Part shown: positions 8,304-17,943 of the stretch, piece by piece
Numbering within the stretch: the first letter of the stretch is position 1
Layout: each line of letters begins with the position of its first letter
Source of the DNA: Flavobacterium sp. WV_118_3
GTDB lineage: Bacteria > Bacteroidota > Bacteroidia > Flavobacteriales > Flavobacteriaceae
Reading direction: 5' to 3'
Assembly: GCF_039778605.1 (NCBI RefSeq)
Contig: NZ_CP156060.1
Coordinates: 1,116,001-1,180,000 of the forward strand
DNA: 64,000 nt
Position numbers and translations under genes: made by a program
Notes under the pieces: model-generated
The model's database searches: none
What the model saw: the letters and a program-made list of their open reading frames with translations, nothing else
What the model was told of the DNA's origin: nothing

Positions 8304-8938
8304 AATTGGGCTGTTAGTGTTGCGATTTCAATACGGTTTCTATAGTCGGGATCAAGGTAAATATAACGGATCAGAGCGTTGCGATCGATAACAAATATAG
8401 CAGGAATTGGCAACATACCACTGGTATCGGCATTGAAATCCTCTAGTTTAATACCTAATTGCTGGTAGTGGGGACGTACAAAATCCTGTAGCCGAAAGGT
8501 AATGCCTAATTGTTGTGCAAGTTTGTTTTCGGAATCGGTTAACAGGGGAAAGGATAGCCGATGGGTTTGTTGTAAGTTGTCATTATAAACAGGTTTTTGC
8601 GGACTAATCGCAATCAGTCGGGATTTTTTGGCATGAAAAAGAGGCAACGCCTTTTCCAGTGCCTGTAATTCGAGATTGCAATACGGACACCAGGATCCTC
8701 TGAAAAAGGCAATGATCAGTTTTTCTTCCGTATGGACATCCTGTAAACGAATCGTTTGTCCCGATGGATCTGTAAGTTCAAATTCCGGAAATGAAGCACC
8801 GATTTTAACGGTATCTTTTTCGCAATAGGTCGCCTGTAAATCGGTTATGGAATGCTGGAAGTTCATAAGGGTTTCCAACGGAACCTGTGTTGCGAGTTGT
8901 TCATTAAGGGCTTTGATTTGTTCTTGTAGTGTGGGCAT
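8300..8938 (-). CDS. Peroxiredoxin-like protein (AhpC/TSA family)
   Basis: The start at 8938 (MPTLQEQIKALNEQL) is chosen; the longer frame to 8989 adds residues not typical of the family. A helical N-terminus of about 60 residues precedes a redoxin domain: GASFPEFELTDPSGQTIRL, then IIAFFRGSWCPYCNLEL with a CxxC (Cys-Pro-Tyr-Cys) active site, and PAIFVIDRNALIRYIYLDPDY at the end. It probably reduces peroxides. It is divergent from an HxlR regulator, a common redox-sensing arrangement. Confidence 0.85.
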   Translation of the reverse strand: MPTLQEQIKALNEQLATQVPLETLMNFQHSITDLQATYCEKDTVKIGASFPEFELTDPSGQTIRLQDVHTEEKLIIAFFRGSWCPYCNLELQALEKALPLFHAKKSRLIAISPQKPVYNDNLQQTHRLSFPLLTDSENKLAQQLGITFRLQDFVRPHYQQLGIKLEDFNADTSGMLPIPAIFVIDRNALIRYIYLDPDYRNRIEIATLTAQL

Positions 8939-9076
8939 CGTATTTTCTGTTATTTTTGTAAAGATCATCGCTTTAAATGAAGCACACAATACCGCATTTT
9001 TTTACCCCATAGGGCGAAAAAGGACACTTTTACTGGATTACAGTCTATTCCGTAAAATAAAATTCTGATAAAAAAC

Positions 9077-9427
9077 ATGAAAACTAAAATACGCATTACC
9101 GAAAATAAGATTTGTCCGTTGGAAGAAGCCGTGAATACCATTAGCGGAAAGTGGAAAATTCCGATTTTATGGCAGATGAATGAAGGTATTCGCCGACCGA
9201 GTGAATTGTTGAGAGGGATTGCCGTAGTCGACCGTCGGGTTTTAAATCAACAACTTCGGGAAATGGAATCCGACGGATTAATACAAAAAGAAGTCTTTCC
9301 GGAAGTACCGCCACGAGTGGAGTATACGCTCACACCTTTAGGCGAAAATCTGGTTCAGGTTTTATGGTCGTTAAATAGTTGGGGCGAAACCCTGATTGCA
9401 CATCGGGAATCACAATATACCATTTGA
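9077..9427 (+). CDS. HxlR family transcriptional regulator
   Basis: 116 aa with the HxlR winged-helix pattern: CPLEEAVNTISGKWKIPILWQM, RRPSELLRGIAVVDRRVLNQQLREMESDGLI and VEYTLTPLGENL. The single Cys just before the DNA-binding domain is the position used by redox- or aldehyde-sensing members (HypR/YodB-like). The divergent peroxiredoxin gene (138-bp gap) is the obvious candidate target. Confidence 0.9.
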   Translation: MKTKIRITENKICPLEEAVNTISGKWKIPILWQMNEGIRRPSELLRGIAVVDRRVLNQQLREMESDGLIQKEVFPEVPPRVEYTLTPLGENLVQVLWSLNSWGETLIAHRESQYTI

Positions 9428-9460
9428 TTTTACGTTAGAATCTTGTAAAAATAAAACTAC

Positions 9461-10381
9461 ATGACAGCTCCCCAATGGCTCCTGCTTTTACTATTTTTGT
9501 CCGGAATACCAACTGTAGTCGCACAGGTTGACAGTACGTATATCGGGAAATTTCCTCAGGAATATTCGGCTCGGGTATATCTATCCCGAAAGTTTGTGAC
9601 GTTAAGCAGTGAATACCCGGATGCCGATAACAAGGAATATACGGCCAATAGTCCGTTTGCCATTGGAGCAGGTTTTACCTGGGGAAATTCCGGATTGAGT
9701 TATAGTTACGGCTTTGGTTTCCTGGCAGATAAATCGAAAGGAAAAACCCGGTATTTTGATTTGGAATACCATTATTACGGACGAAAAATTGTTCTTGACT
9801 TTTTCGGATTGGATTATGAAGGATTGTATTATCAGGATACGGAAAATGACGTGCTGAATATGTATCCCGATGCACAACTGACCAATATTGGCGTTTTTGG
9901 ACAGTATGTGTTTAACGGAGAACGCTTTTCCTATCGTGCCGCTTTCGATCAGGTTCAGGTGCAGTTAAAATCGGCGGGTAGTTTTTTACTCGGTGGAGGA
10001 GCGTATTACAACCGGGTTCGCGCCGATAATGTATTTGGTTTCCGAAAAGAATTGTATCAGATCGGACCAAGCCTTGGGTATGCCTATACCTGGGTGATCA
10101 ACCCAAAGTTTTTTGTAACAGGGTCTTTAACGCCGGGTGTTACCATGGGGTTTAAAAACTTCGAAGACAAGATTGACTGGAACCCCAGTTTGTTTTTCCG
10201 CTTTGCTTCCGGCTATAATATCAATGACTGGTCGGTCAATCTTTCGTTCCTGATGAACCGATTGTATGTTTCCTACGAGCAAAGCAACCAGGTAGGTGTA
10301 AGCACTGCCACTTTACAGCTCATGCTGGTGAAGCGTTTTGACAGTTCTTCCCGGTTGCTTAAAAAATTGCCCCGACTGTAG
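9461..10381 (+). CDS. DUF4421 outer-membrane-like protein
   Basis: 306 aa. It has a signal peptide (LLLLLFLSGIPTVVAQ), then repeated amphipathic beta strands with aromatic belts (GLSYSYGFGFLAD, YFDLEYHYYGRKIVLDFFG, FFRFASGYNINDWSVNLSF). The KFVTLSS start and the strand order fit DUF4421, a Bacteroidota family predicted as an outer-membrane barrel. Function is unknown. It is 33 bp after hxlR on the same strand and convergent with mgtA. Confidence 0.75.
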   Translation: MTAPQWLLLLLFLSGIPTVVAQVDSTYIGKFPQEYSARVYLSRKFVTLSSEYPDADNKEYTANSPFAIGAGFTWGNSGLSYSYGFGFLADKSKGKTRYFDLEYHYYGRKIVLDFFGLDYEGLYYQDTENDVLNMYPDAQLTNIGVFGQYVFNGERFSYRAAFDQVQVQLKSAGSFLLGGGAYYNRVRADNVFGFRKELYQIGPSLGYAYTWVINPKFFVTGSLTPGVTMGFKNFEDKIDWNPSLFFRFASGYNINDWSVNLSFLMNRLYVSYEQSNQVGVSTATLQLMLVKRFDSSSRLLKKLPRL

Positions 10382-10392
10382 TAGATATAAAA

Positions 10393-13071
10393 CTAAAGCC
10401 AGGAACCAAATTTGCGGATAAAGTGTTCCTTGGCGATTTGTACCAGAAAACAATAACCAATTAATATACCGATTAACCAGGGAAAATAGGCTAACGGTAA
10501 TGGTTCCAGGTTAACCGAATGCGCAAACGGCGTAAACGGAAGTAGCAACCCGATTAGCATTACCAATGAGGTTAGTGCAACTACCGGAGCCGTAGCCCAA
10601 CTTTGCAGGAACGGAATTTTCCGGGTACGGATCATATGAACAATCAATACCTGTGAAAGGAGGCCTTCTACAAACCATCCGGTCTGAAACAGATGTTGGT
10701 GTTCGGGTGTATTCGCTTTAAAAACATAAAACAAAACGGCAAAAGTCATATAGTCGAATAGGGAACTTACCGGTCCGATATACAACATAAACCGACTAAT
10801 ACTGTTGGCATCCCATTTTTGTGGTTTTTCCAAAAATTCGTCGTCCATCCGATCCCAGGGAATGGAGATTTGTGAAATGTCGTATAACAAATTCTGAATC
10901 AGTAATTGTATCGGTAACATCGGTAAAAACGGCAAAAATATACTGGCACCAAGCATACTGAACATATTGCCAAAATTGCTACTGGTGGTCATTTTGATAT
11001 ATTTGATGATGTTCCCAAAAGTCCGACGGCCATAAATCACGCCTTTTCGTAACACCATCAAATCTTTTTCCAACAAGATAATATCGGCACTTTCTTTAGC
11101 GATGTCAACAGCGGTATCCACCGAAATGCCTACATCGGCATTGCGTAAGGCGGGCGCGTCGTTAATGCCATCACCCATAAAACCCACCGTATGACCTTGC
11201 TCCTGAAACAAGCTTACAATTCGGGATTTCTGTACCGGATTTAATTTGGCAAAGATACTGGTGGTTTCCAGACGTTCGCTTAGTTGATCATCGGTTAGTT
11301 GGGCGATTTCATTTCCCAACAAAACCTGATGAAACGGAATCCCTACGTCCCGGCATATTTTTTTGGTTACGATATCATTGTCGCCGGTTAATACTTTGAT
11401 CGAAACACCGAGTTTTTGCAAACTTTCAATGGCTGGTTTGGCCGATGGTTTGGCCGGATCCAGAAAGCCGATAAACCCCGTGAGCACCATATTGTTTTCA
11501 TCGGCAATGCTATAATTGGCACTTCGACTGTCGTATTCTTTAATCGCAACCAATAAAACGCGTAAACCGTCTTCGTTGAGTTTTTTGGAGGTTTGCATAA
11601 CCGTAGCCCGGATGCTATCGTCCAACGGAACTATGGCGTCATTTTCAATATGAATCTGCGCATTTTCACCGGGATAAAAGGCATGAGAACAAAGTCCCAA
11701 TAGTTCTTCCACGGCGCCTTTACAAATGAGTAGCTGTTTCCCGTTTTTTTGCTCGAGTATAACACTCATACGGCGGCGTTGAAAATCGAATGGGATTTCG
11801 TCTACTTTACGGTAGTTTTCTTCCACTTTTAAATAATCGTGCAGTTCAACGTGTTCGAGCACCGCTACATCCAACAGGTTTTTGAGTCCGGTTTGGTGAA
11901 AGCTGTTAAAATAGGCCCATTTTAAAACTTCGTCGTCTTCGTTTCCTAAAACGTTGAGGTGGCGTTCCAGGATAATTTTATCCATCGTAAGCGTACCGGT
12001 TTTATCGGTACACAAAATATCCATCGCGCCAATGTTTTGGATTGCGTTAAGCCGTTTGACGATCACTTTTCGTTTGCTCATGTTTTTGGCACCTTTCGCC
12101 AGATTGGCGGTGACGATCATCGGAAGCATTTCCGGGGTTAATCCAACTGCAATCGCGATAGCAAAAAGCAACGCATCCAGCCAGTTGTTTTTGGTTATTC
12201 CATTGATCATAAAAACCAGCGGAACCATAACCAGCATATAGCGAATCAATAGCCAGCTTACTTTATTCACGCCTTTGTCGAAACTGGTTTCCGGGCGTTT
12301 GCCGCTAAGAGCTTTGCCGATTTTACCCAAATAGGTGTCTTTACCGGTCGCAACGACAATAGCAGTTGCCGTGCCACTAATAACATTGGTTCCCATAAAA
12401 CAGCTATTGTCAAATTCCAACGGCGATCTGGAATCTTCGGCGATTATCGGGCTTTCATTTTTTTCCAGCGGAAGTGATTCTCCGGTTAAAATCGCCTGAC
12501 TTACAAAGAGGTCTTTCGATTGCAGAATACGGATATCGGCCGGAATCATATCGCCGGCACTTAGATACACCACATCGCCCGGTACGATGTCTTTAAAATT
12601 GACTTCCTGTTTTCCGGAACTACTGCGCAATACTGTGGCCGTTGTTTCGACCATGTTTTTCAATTCTTCGGCAGCCTTATTACTGCTGAATTCCTGCCAG
12701 AAGCGAAGTAAGGAGCTCAAGATAACCATAACGCTCACCACGACTATGGTTTTATAATCCTGTTGTCCCGGTTCGGCCAGGATAATGTCCATTACGACTG
12801 AAATCATCAATAATACCAATAGTACAATGATAAACGGATTGATAAACGCACTCCATAATTGGCTGTACCACGGATCGGGTTTTTCATGCAGAATCTCGTT
12901 TGATCCGTAGACCTTTCTTTTTTCGTCGGCCTGTACGTCGGATAACCCTTCCGGCCGACTCTCTAATAGGGTGTAAATAGTAGTGGTATCGGCTTTTGCT
13001 GTTTCGAAAAGTCGGTTGGTTTCAAAAACCGGAAAACCTTTTGGGGTGTTTTTTATTTTTGAGGTAAACAT
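10393..13071 (-). CDS. mgtA: Magnesium-translocating P-type ATPase MgtA
   Basis: 892 aa, type IIIB P-type ATPase importing Mg2+ into the cytoplasm. A cation-ATPase N-terminal domain is followed by an actuator domain with LTGESLPLEK, the phosphorylation motif CTDKTGTLT (Asp356), nucleotide-binding residues around KGAVEELLGLC, GDGINDAP in the hinge, and about ten membrane helices with NLLYDISQ near the C-terminal part. Length matches the family. The 5' side is unusual: a 53-codon ORF, a strong hairpin and a 13-codon ORF lie between the gene and the AT-rich promoter region, which suggests leader-based control as known for enterobacterial mgtA. Confidence 0.93.
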   Translation of the reverse strand: MFTSKIKNTPKGFPVFETNRLFETAKADTTTIYTLLESRPEGLSDVQADEKRKVYGSNEILHEKPDPWYSQLWSAFINPFIIVLLVLLMISVVMDIILAEPGQQDYKTIVVVSVMVILSSLLRFWQEFSSNKAAEELKNMVETTATVLRSSSGKQEVNFKDIVPGDVVYLSAGDMIPADIRILQSKDLFVSQAILTGESLPLEKNESPIIAEDSRSPLEFDNSCFMGTNVISGTATAIVVATGKDTYLGKIGKALSGKRPETSFDKGVNKVSWLLIRYMLVMVPLVFMINGITKNNWLDALLFAIAIAVGLTPEMLPMIVTANLAKGAKNMSKRKVIVKRLNAIQNIGAMDILCTDKTGTLTMDKIILERHLNVLGNEDDEVLKWAYFNSFHQTGLKNLLDVAVLEHVELHDYLKVEENYRKVDEIPFDFQRRRMSVILEQKNGKQLLICKGAVEELLGLCSHAFYPGENAQIHIENDAIVPLDDSIRATVMQTSKKLNEDGLRVLLVAIKEYDSRSANYSIADENNMVLTGFIGFLDPAKPSAKPAIESLQKLGVSIKVLTGDNDIVTKKICRDVGIPFHQVLLGNEIAQLTDDQLSERLETTSIFAKLNPVQKSRIVSLFQEQGHTVGFMGDGINDAPALRNADVGISVDTAVDIAKESADIILLEKDLMVLRKGVIYGRRTFGNIIKYIKMTTSSNFGNMFSMLGASIFLPFLPMLPIQLLIQNLLYDISQISIPWDRMDDEFLEKPQKWDANSISRFMLYIGPVSSLFDYMTFAVLFYVFKANTPEHQHLFQTGWFVEGLLSQVLIVHMIRTRKIPFLQSWATAPVVALTSLVMLIGLLLPFTPFAHSVNLEPLPLAYFPWLIGILIGYCFLVQIAKEHFIRKFGSWL

Positions 13072-13101
13072 TCGGATACTTTTTTAGATCGGTGGTTTCT
13101 T

Positions 13102-13263
13102 TTATAAGTGGATTTCGTTTGAACACGATTTCCTGACTAGGGTTTCAGCCAAAAAAGAATCCAGGTCAAGCCCCAGAAAAGTATCGTAATTTTTAACCGG
13201 TGACTGGTTTTTAACCGGTTTGAAAAAGCTAATGATTGAAAAAAAGAATTTCATGACATCCAT
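13102..13263 (-). CDS. Candidate 53-aa small protein in the mgtA leader
   Basis: ATG at 13263, stop at 13102-13104. The peptide starts MDVMKFFFSIISFF, a short hydrophobic helix, and continues with a soluble tail containing YDTFLGLDLDSFLAETL. It ends 30 bp before the mgtA ATG and begins 10 nt after a hairpin. The amphipathic plus acidic composition looks protein-like. It could be a regulatory leader or a small membrane partner of MgtA (compare MgtS/MgtR in enterics, without detectable similarity). No homology search was possible. Confidence 0.4.
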   Translation of the reverse strand: MDVMKFFFSIISFFKPVKNQSPVKNYDTFLGLDLDSFLAETLVRKSCSNEIHL

Positions 13264-13272
13264 GTTTTGTCG

Positions 13273-13306
13273 CTATAAGACAAACAACATCGGCTTGTCT
13301 TTATAG
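13273..13306 (-). promoter_or_regulatory. Strong hairpin in the mgtA 5' leader
   Basis: CTATAAGACAA (13273-13283) pairs with TTGTCTTTATAG (13295-13306), an 11-bp stem with one bulge and an 11-nt loop. It sits just upstream of the 53-codon ORF. The stop codon of a 13-codon ORF lies inside one arm. Confidence 0.5.
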
Positions 13307-13685
13307 AGAAATGTTAGTACTTAATTCGGGATAATCGTCCATGATTATAATTATTGTTAAGGCAAAAGTAAGACAAGAATTCGAACAGGGCTGTTAGAGA
13401 CACTTTAGAATATTATTAGAAAAATATTAGAGCACCTATTTTATATTTTAAAATGTAATTAAGGGATATAGTTGTTATTCAGTGATATAAACCTTAAAAT
13501 TTTATTAGTAATCAAAATTAGGCTTTAAAAAGTTAATAAAGCGATGTTTTTTTAGTAATTTAGGTAGCACGATCCCCAAAACCCAAATTCCTATGACCGC
13601 AATTGTTTTTAGCGATGCTATTCCTGGCAGTATCCGGTATTCCAAAACCGGAAATGATTCCGATAACCTGTAATACTCCGGTAGT
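13307..13685. other. AT-rich divergent intergenic region between mgtA leader and FIST gene
   Basis: It contains a tiny minus-strand ORF (ATG 13342, stop 13301-13303; MDDYPELSTNISL) whose stop lies in the leader hairpin. It also has a very AT-rich stretch (13400-13560) that presumably carries both divergent promoters. A near-consensus TAATTTAG lies at 13554-13561 on the plus strand. A 26-codon plus-strand ORF at 13592-13672 lies just before the FIST start, with no support beyond being open. Confidence 0.4.
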
Positions 13686-14828
13686 ATGAAAACGGCTTTG
13701 TTATGTTATCAGGACGGAGCTTTTACCAGTGTAAGAAACGATGAGGCACTCGTTTTTTCCGAAGCGCAGCTGGTAATGGGCTTTGGCGCTCCCGAATTGG
13801 TTAGCGCCCCGGAATCTTACGATTTTTTAAAACAGCAGTTCCCATCAGCCAATATCGTTTTATGTTCGTCTTCCGGTGAGATTTACGACAAGGAAGTGCG
13901 CGACGGTACCATTACCATCAGCGCCAGTACATTTGTGTCTACTACGATGGCAACAGCTATGGTGGCTATCGATGATTTTACATCGGCCTATGATGCCGGG
14001 AAGGCACTCATCCAACGTATGCCGGTTGTCGGTTTGCGATTGGTGTTGGTATTGTCCGATGGCGGTAAAGTAAACGGTAGTGAGCTGGTGAAAGGAATGA
14101 ATGCGGTGAAACCCGATCATGTGTTGATCACCGGTGGATTAGCAGGCGATGCCGATCGGTTTGAAAAGACCTATGTCGGATTAAACGGTTATCCCGAACC
14201 GGGAAAAATTGTAGCTATTGGTTTTTATGGCGAAAAACTGGTGTTGTCACACGGTTCGTTGGGAGGATGGGAGGCTTTTGGATTGGAACGTATTGTAACC
14301 CGATCCGAACAAAACATCGTATATGAAATTGATCATAAAAATGCGCTGGATTTGTATATCAATTATCTCGGGGAATATGCCGCCGAATTACCGGGTTCAG
14401 CATTGCTCTTTCCATTATCGCTTACGTTGGAAGGTAGTAACGAAACCGTGGTACGGACCATACTTTCTATTGATAACGTCGCTAAAACAATGACGTTCGC
14501 CGGAGATTTGCCCGAAGGAAGTAAGGTGAAATTTATGAGGGCGAATTTTGATAAACTGATCGATGCTGCCAGTGATGCCGCCGGTTCCTGTCTTATGATA
14601 GCCCAGGCCAGTCCTAAACTTGCATTATTGATCAGTTGTGTGGGACGGAAAATAATATTAGGAAACAGAATAGAGGAAGAGGTCGAGGCCGTAGCCGAGA
14701 TGTTTGGCACGCAAACAGTATTAACCGGATTTTATTCCTACGGAGAGATATCGCCTTTACAGCCTTTTTCAAATTGTGAATTTCATAACCAGACGATGAC
14801 AATCACAGGACTTAATGAAATGGAATAA
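13686..14828 (+). CDS. FIST domain signal-transduction protein
   Basis: 380 aa with FIST N-terminal (about residues 25-215) and FIST C-terminal (about 220-365) domains. Recognisable segments are NIVLCSSSGEIYD, LVLVLSDGGKVNGSELVKGM, ITGGLAGDADRFEKTYV, VAIGFYGEKL and, near the end, LLISCVGRKIILG with GFYSYGEISP. FIST proteins are soluble sensors thought to bind small ligands such as amino acids. No signal peptide or TM is present. The next gene, a hybrid kinase with no sensor TM, starts 2 nt after this stop, so this protein is most likely its input module supplied in trans. Confidence 0.9.
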   Translation: MKTALLCYQDGAFTSVRNDEALVFSEAQLVMGFGAPELVSAPESYDFLKQQFPSANIVLCSSSGEIYDKEVRDGTITISASTFVSTTMATAMVAIDDFTSAYDAGKALIQRMPVVGLRLVLVLSDGGKVNGSELVKGMNAVKPDHVLITGGLAGDADRFEKTYVGLNGYPEPGKIVAIGFYGEKLVLSHGSLGGWEAFGLERIVTRSEQNIVYEIDHKNALDLYINYLGEYAAELPGSALLFPLSLTLEGSNETVVRTILSIDNVAKTMTFAGDLPEGSKVKFMRANFDKLIDAASDAAGSCLMIAQASPKLALLISCVGRKIILGNRIEEEVEAVAEMFGTQTVLTGFYSYGEISPLQPFSNCEFHNQTMTITGLNEME

Positions 14829-14830
14829 CT

Positions 14831-17800
14831 ATGACGTATCATAAACTATTACAACGGCAAATCAATAAGTATTTGCCAAAAGCACTTCGGCAAAATAACG
14901 ATTTGAACGATTTTCTGGCGGTTATTGATGCGACGTACCGGAGTTCTGAAAAAGAGAAGAACATCATGCATCACGCTTTTCAGGAAAGTGAACGGGAATA
15001 CAGCGAAGTACACGACAGCCTGAAAAAAGAGTATGAACTTAAAAAACGATCTATCGATAATTTATATGATAGTTTACAGCAAATTAATGAAACACCTATC
15101 GCAATTAGCGATCAGGAGAAAAACGACCTGTTGTTTATTTCCGGTTATCTGAGCGAGCAGATTAACAAACGAAAAGCATCTGAAGAAAGTCTGAACCATA
15201 CCATTCAGTTGCTTAAAACGCTTCTGGCGAATCTTCAGTCGGGGATTATGGTGGAAGATAAAAATCGGAATATACTATTCGCAAATCAGCTGTTTTGCGA
15301 CTTTTTTGCGTTGGGGAGAACACCCGACGATCTGATTGGAGCGGATTGTAAGGCTATTGTGGCCGAACGTAGTCATTTGTTTAAAGATCCCGTACTGTTT
15401 AAAAAACGTTTCGAAACGGTTTTTAAAAACAAAATGATGGTGACCAACGAGATTATGGAAACCGCCGACGGGCATTTTTTTGAGCGGGATCATATTCCGA
15501 TTCTGGTAAACGGAGCCTTAATGGGGCATTTGTGGAAATATACCGATGTGACCGAACGGGAAAACGCACTTTCTCTGATCGAAGAGAGTGAAGCACGCAA
15601 TCGTTTGATCATGAATGCGTCGCTGAATGCGATCATTACGATCGACAGTAAAGGAAAAATCACCTTTTGGAACCGCCAGGCCGAAAAAATGTTTGGCTGG
15701 TCACAGTTGGAAGTTCGGGGTAAGAATCTGGCCGAAACCATTATACCGGAACGCTATGTGATCAAACACAACGAAGGATTAAAACGCTATCTGGAAACCG
15801 GAGAAGGACCGGTTTTAAATAAACGAATCGAGCTGAGCGGACTAAACCGCGCCGGAGTTGAATTTCCTATTGAGCTTTCGATTTTGCCAATCGAACACAA
15901 CGGGGAAAAGTTTTTCTGCGCTTTTATTCAGGATATATCTGAACGGAAAAAAGCCGAAAACAGTCTGAAAGCACAGGAAGAAAAATACCGCAATATCATA
16001 GCCAATATGAATATGGGGCTTATCGAGGTAGATCGCGATGAAAATATCCTGTATGCGAACCAGGGCTTTTTGTCGATTTCGGGATATGAACTGGAGGAAA
16101 TCCTCGGAAAATATGCCCCGGATTTATTTATGTTTGAAGAACATCTGGAACTGGTTAAAACCAAACGGAAATTACGGGAAAAAGGGATTTCGAATTTGTT
16201 TCAGATACCGGTTAAAAATAAAAAAGGCGAAAAACGCTGGTGGGCGATTAGCGGCGGACCAAATTATGACGATAACGGACAATGGATCGGTTCCATTGGA
16301 ATCCACCTCGATATTACGGAACAGAAACGGTTGGAGATTGCCCTTAAAAATCAGAAAATAAAAGCACAGCAGGCTTCCAAATCGAAGGAAGCATTTCTGG
16401 CGCAAATGAGCCACGAAATCCGGACGCCTTTAAATGCGATTGTCGGTTTTCTTAGAGAATTAGGAAAACAACAGCTCACATCAACCCAGCGGGATTATAT
16501 CAACAACAGCGAAATTGCATCCAAACATCTTTTGGCGATTATTAATAATGTACTGGACATTTCGAAAATCGAAGCAGGTGAAATGACCTTGGAAAATACC
16601 GATTTCGTATTGGAAAATACAATCGGAAACGTGATTACCGTTTTAAGTCCGAAAGCACGGGAAAAAGGATTAACCGTTAGTAAAAACATAGCTCCGGAGG
16701 TGAGTAAGGTCTTAAAAGGAGATGAATTGCGACTCGAACAGATATTATTTAACCTGTTGGGGAATGCGATTAAATTTACCGCTAGCGGAGCCATTAGTAT
16801 CAACTGTGTTTTGGAAAATAAAGAAACCGGATGGCAAAAAATTAAAATATCGGTACAAGACACCGGGATAGGAATGGATGCCGGTTATATGAAAAATATC
16901 TTTAAAAAGTTTTCACAGGAAGATAAAGCAGTGACGACCAAAAAATACGGTGGTACCGGATTGGGAATGTTTATCACCAAAGAATTGGTGGAACTGATGA
17001 AAGGGCGGATTGAAATTGAAAGTGAAAAAGGAAACGGAACGACATTTCACGTATACCTGAAACTGGAAGAAGGCAATCTGGAAAAAACACAAACTGCCGG
17101 ACGAAAAATGGAACCGGGAAGTCTTAAAGATGTTTCGGTTTTATTGGTAGAAGACAATATATTGAACCGTATGGTGGCGCAAAATTCACTTAAATATTAC
17201 AACTGTCAGGTTGAAGAAGCCGAAAACGGTTTAAAGGCACTGGAAATTTTAAAACAGCGAAAATTTGATATTATTCTGATGGATATTCAGATGCCGGAAA
17301 TGAATGGAATCGAAGCGACACAGGCAATCCGTAAGGAATTAAAACTGAATACACCAATTATAGCGCTAACGGCCAATGCTTTTAAAACCGAAATAGACCG
17401 TTGTTATGCTGCGGGAATGAACGATTATGTCACCAAGCCGTTTGACGAAGAGTTGTTGATCAGGTTGATTGCCAAATATACCGTACACGATCGGACGCCG
17501 GTAAAAGAAGCGCCGGAACGCAGGTTATACGATCTGGATATGTTACGGGAATTATCCGGTAACAGTTCTGATTTTATCCGGGAAGTCGTAAACGTTTTTA
17601 GAGTGCAGGTAGCCGAACTGATTGAATGTGGGGAAAAAGCGATGGAAAAACAGGAATTTGCCGAATTGGGTAAACTGGTTCACAAAATCCGACCGAGTGC
17701 AGAAAGCCTAAAAATAACCTCGATTGCGGATGAATTAAAATTATTGGAGCAAATGGCAAAAGAATCTGACGACGACGAATCGCTTAGGACCTTATATGCT

Positions 17801-17860
17801 TTTGTAAGACAACAACTGGAAACCGTGGTGGCGCAATTGCAACAACACGAACTCGATTAA
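14831..17860 (+). CDS. Cytosolic PAS hybrid sensor histidine kinase with REC and Hpt
   Basis: 1009 aa. Residues 1-125 are helical/coiled-coil. Three PAS domains follow (about 130-245, 253-375 with the NRQAEKMFGW motif, and 385-500). HisKA has SHEIRTPLNAIVGF with the phosphorylatable His528. The HATPase has N-box NLLGNAIKF, DTGIGM and GGTGLGM. The receiver has Asp818 in ILMDIQMPEMNG. A C-terminal Hpt has His951 in LVHKIRPSAESL. No TM segments are seen, so it is a cytoplasmic phosphorelay in one chain. Paired with the FIST protein 2 nt upstream. The final response regulator is not adjacent. Confidence 0.92.
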   Translation: MTYHKLLQRQINKYLPKALRQNNDLNDFLAVIDATYRSSEKEKNIMHHAFQESEREYSEVHDSLKKEYELKKRSIDNLYDSLQQINETPIAISDQEKNDLLFISGYLSEQINKRKASEESLNHTIQLLKTLLANLQSGIMVEDKNRNILFANQLFCDFFALGRTPDDLIGADCKAIVAERSHLFKDPVLFKKRFETVFKNKMMVTNEIMETADGHFFERDHIPILVNGALMGHLWKYTDVTERENALSLIEESEARNRLIMNASLNAIITIDSKGKITFWNRQAEKMFGWSQLEVRGKNLAETIIPERYVIKHNEGLKRYLETGEGPVLNKRIELSGLNRAGVEFPIELSILPIEHNGEKFFCAFIQDISERKKAENSLKAQEEKYRNIIANMNMGLIEVDRDENILYANQGFLSISGYELEEILGKYAPDLFMFEEHLELVKTKRKLREKGISNLFQIPVKNKKGEKRWWAISGGPNYDDNGQWIGSIGIHLDITEQKRLEIALKNQKIKAQQASKSKEAFLAQMSHEIRTPLNAIVGFLRELGKQQLTSTQRDYINNSEIASKHLLAIINNVLDISKIEAGEMTLENTDFVLENTIGNVITVLSPKAREKGLTVSKNIAPEVSKVLKGDELRLEQILFNLLGNAIKFTASGAISINCVLENKETGWQKIKISVQDTGIGMDAGYMKNIFKKFSQEDKAVTTKKYGGTGLGMFITKELVELMKGRIEIESEKGNGTTFHVYLKLEEGNLEKTQTAGRKMEPGSLKDVSVLLVEDNILNRMVAQNSLKYYNCQVEEAENGLKALEILKQRKFDIILMDIQMPEMNGIEATQAIRKELKLNTPIIALTANAFKTEIDRCYAAGMNDYVTKPFDEELLIRLIAKYTVHDRTPVKEAPERRLYDLDMLRELSGNSSDFIREVVNVFRVQVAELIECGEKAMEKQEFAELGKLVHKIRPSAESLKITSIADELKLLEQMAKESDDDESLRTLYAFVRQQLETVVAQLQQHELD

Positions 17861-17943
17861 ATGATATTGTTTTTAAAGGTTTCGTTGAGGTGATCGCAGA
17901 AACCCTTAAAAACGTGCATCAAAAAAAGCTAGTTATGGATCGT

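Noticed and set aside
13592..13672. 26-codon ORF before the FIST gene
   Set aside because: No composition or structural support, and it lies within an ordinary leader; noted only in the region description.
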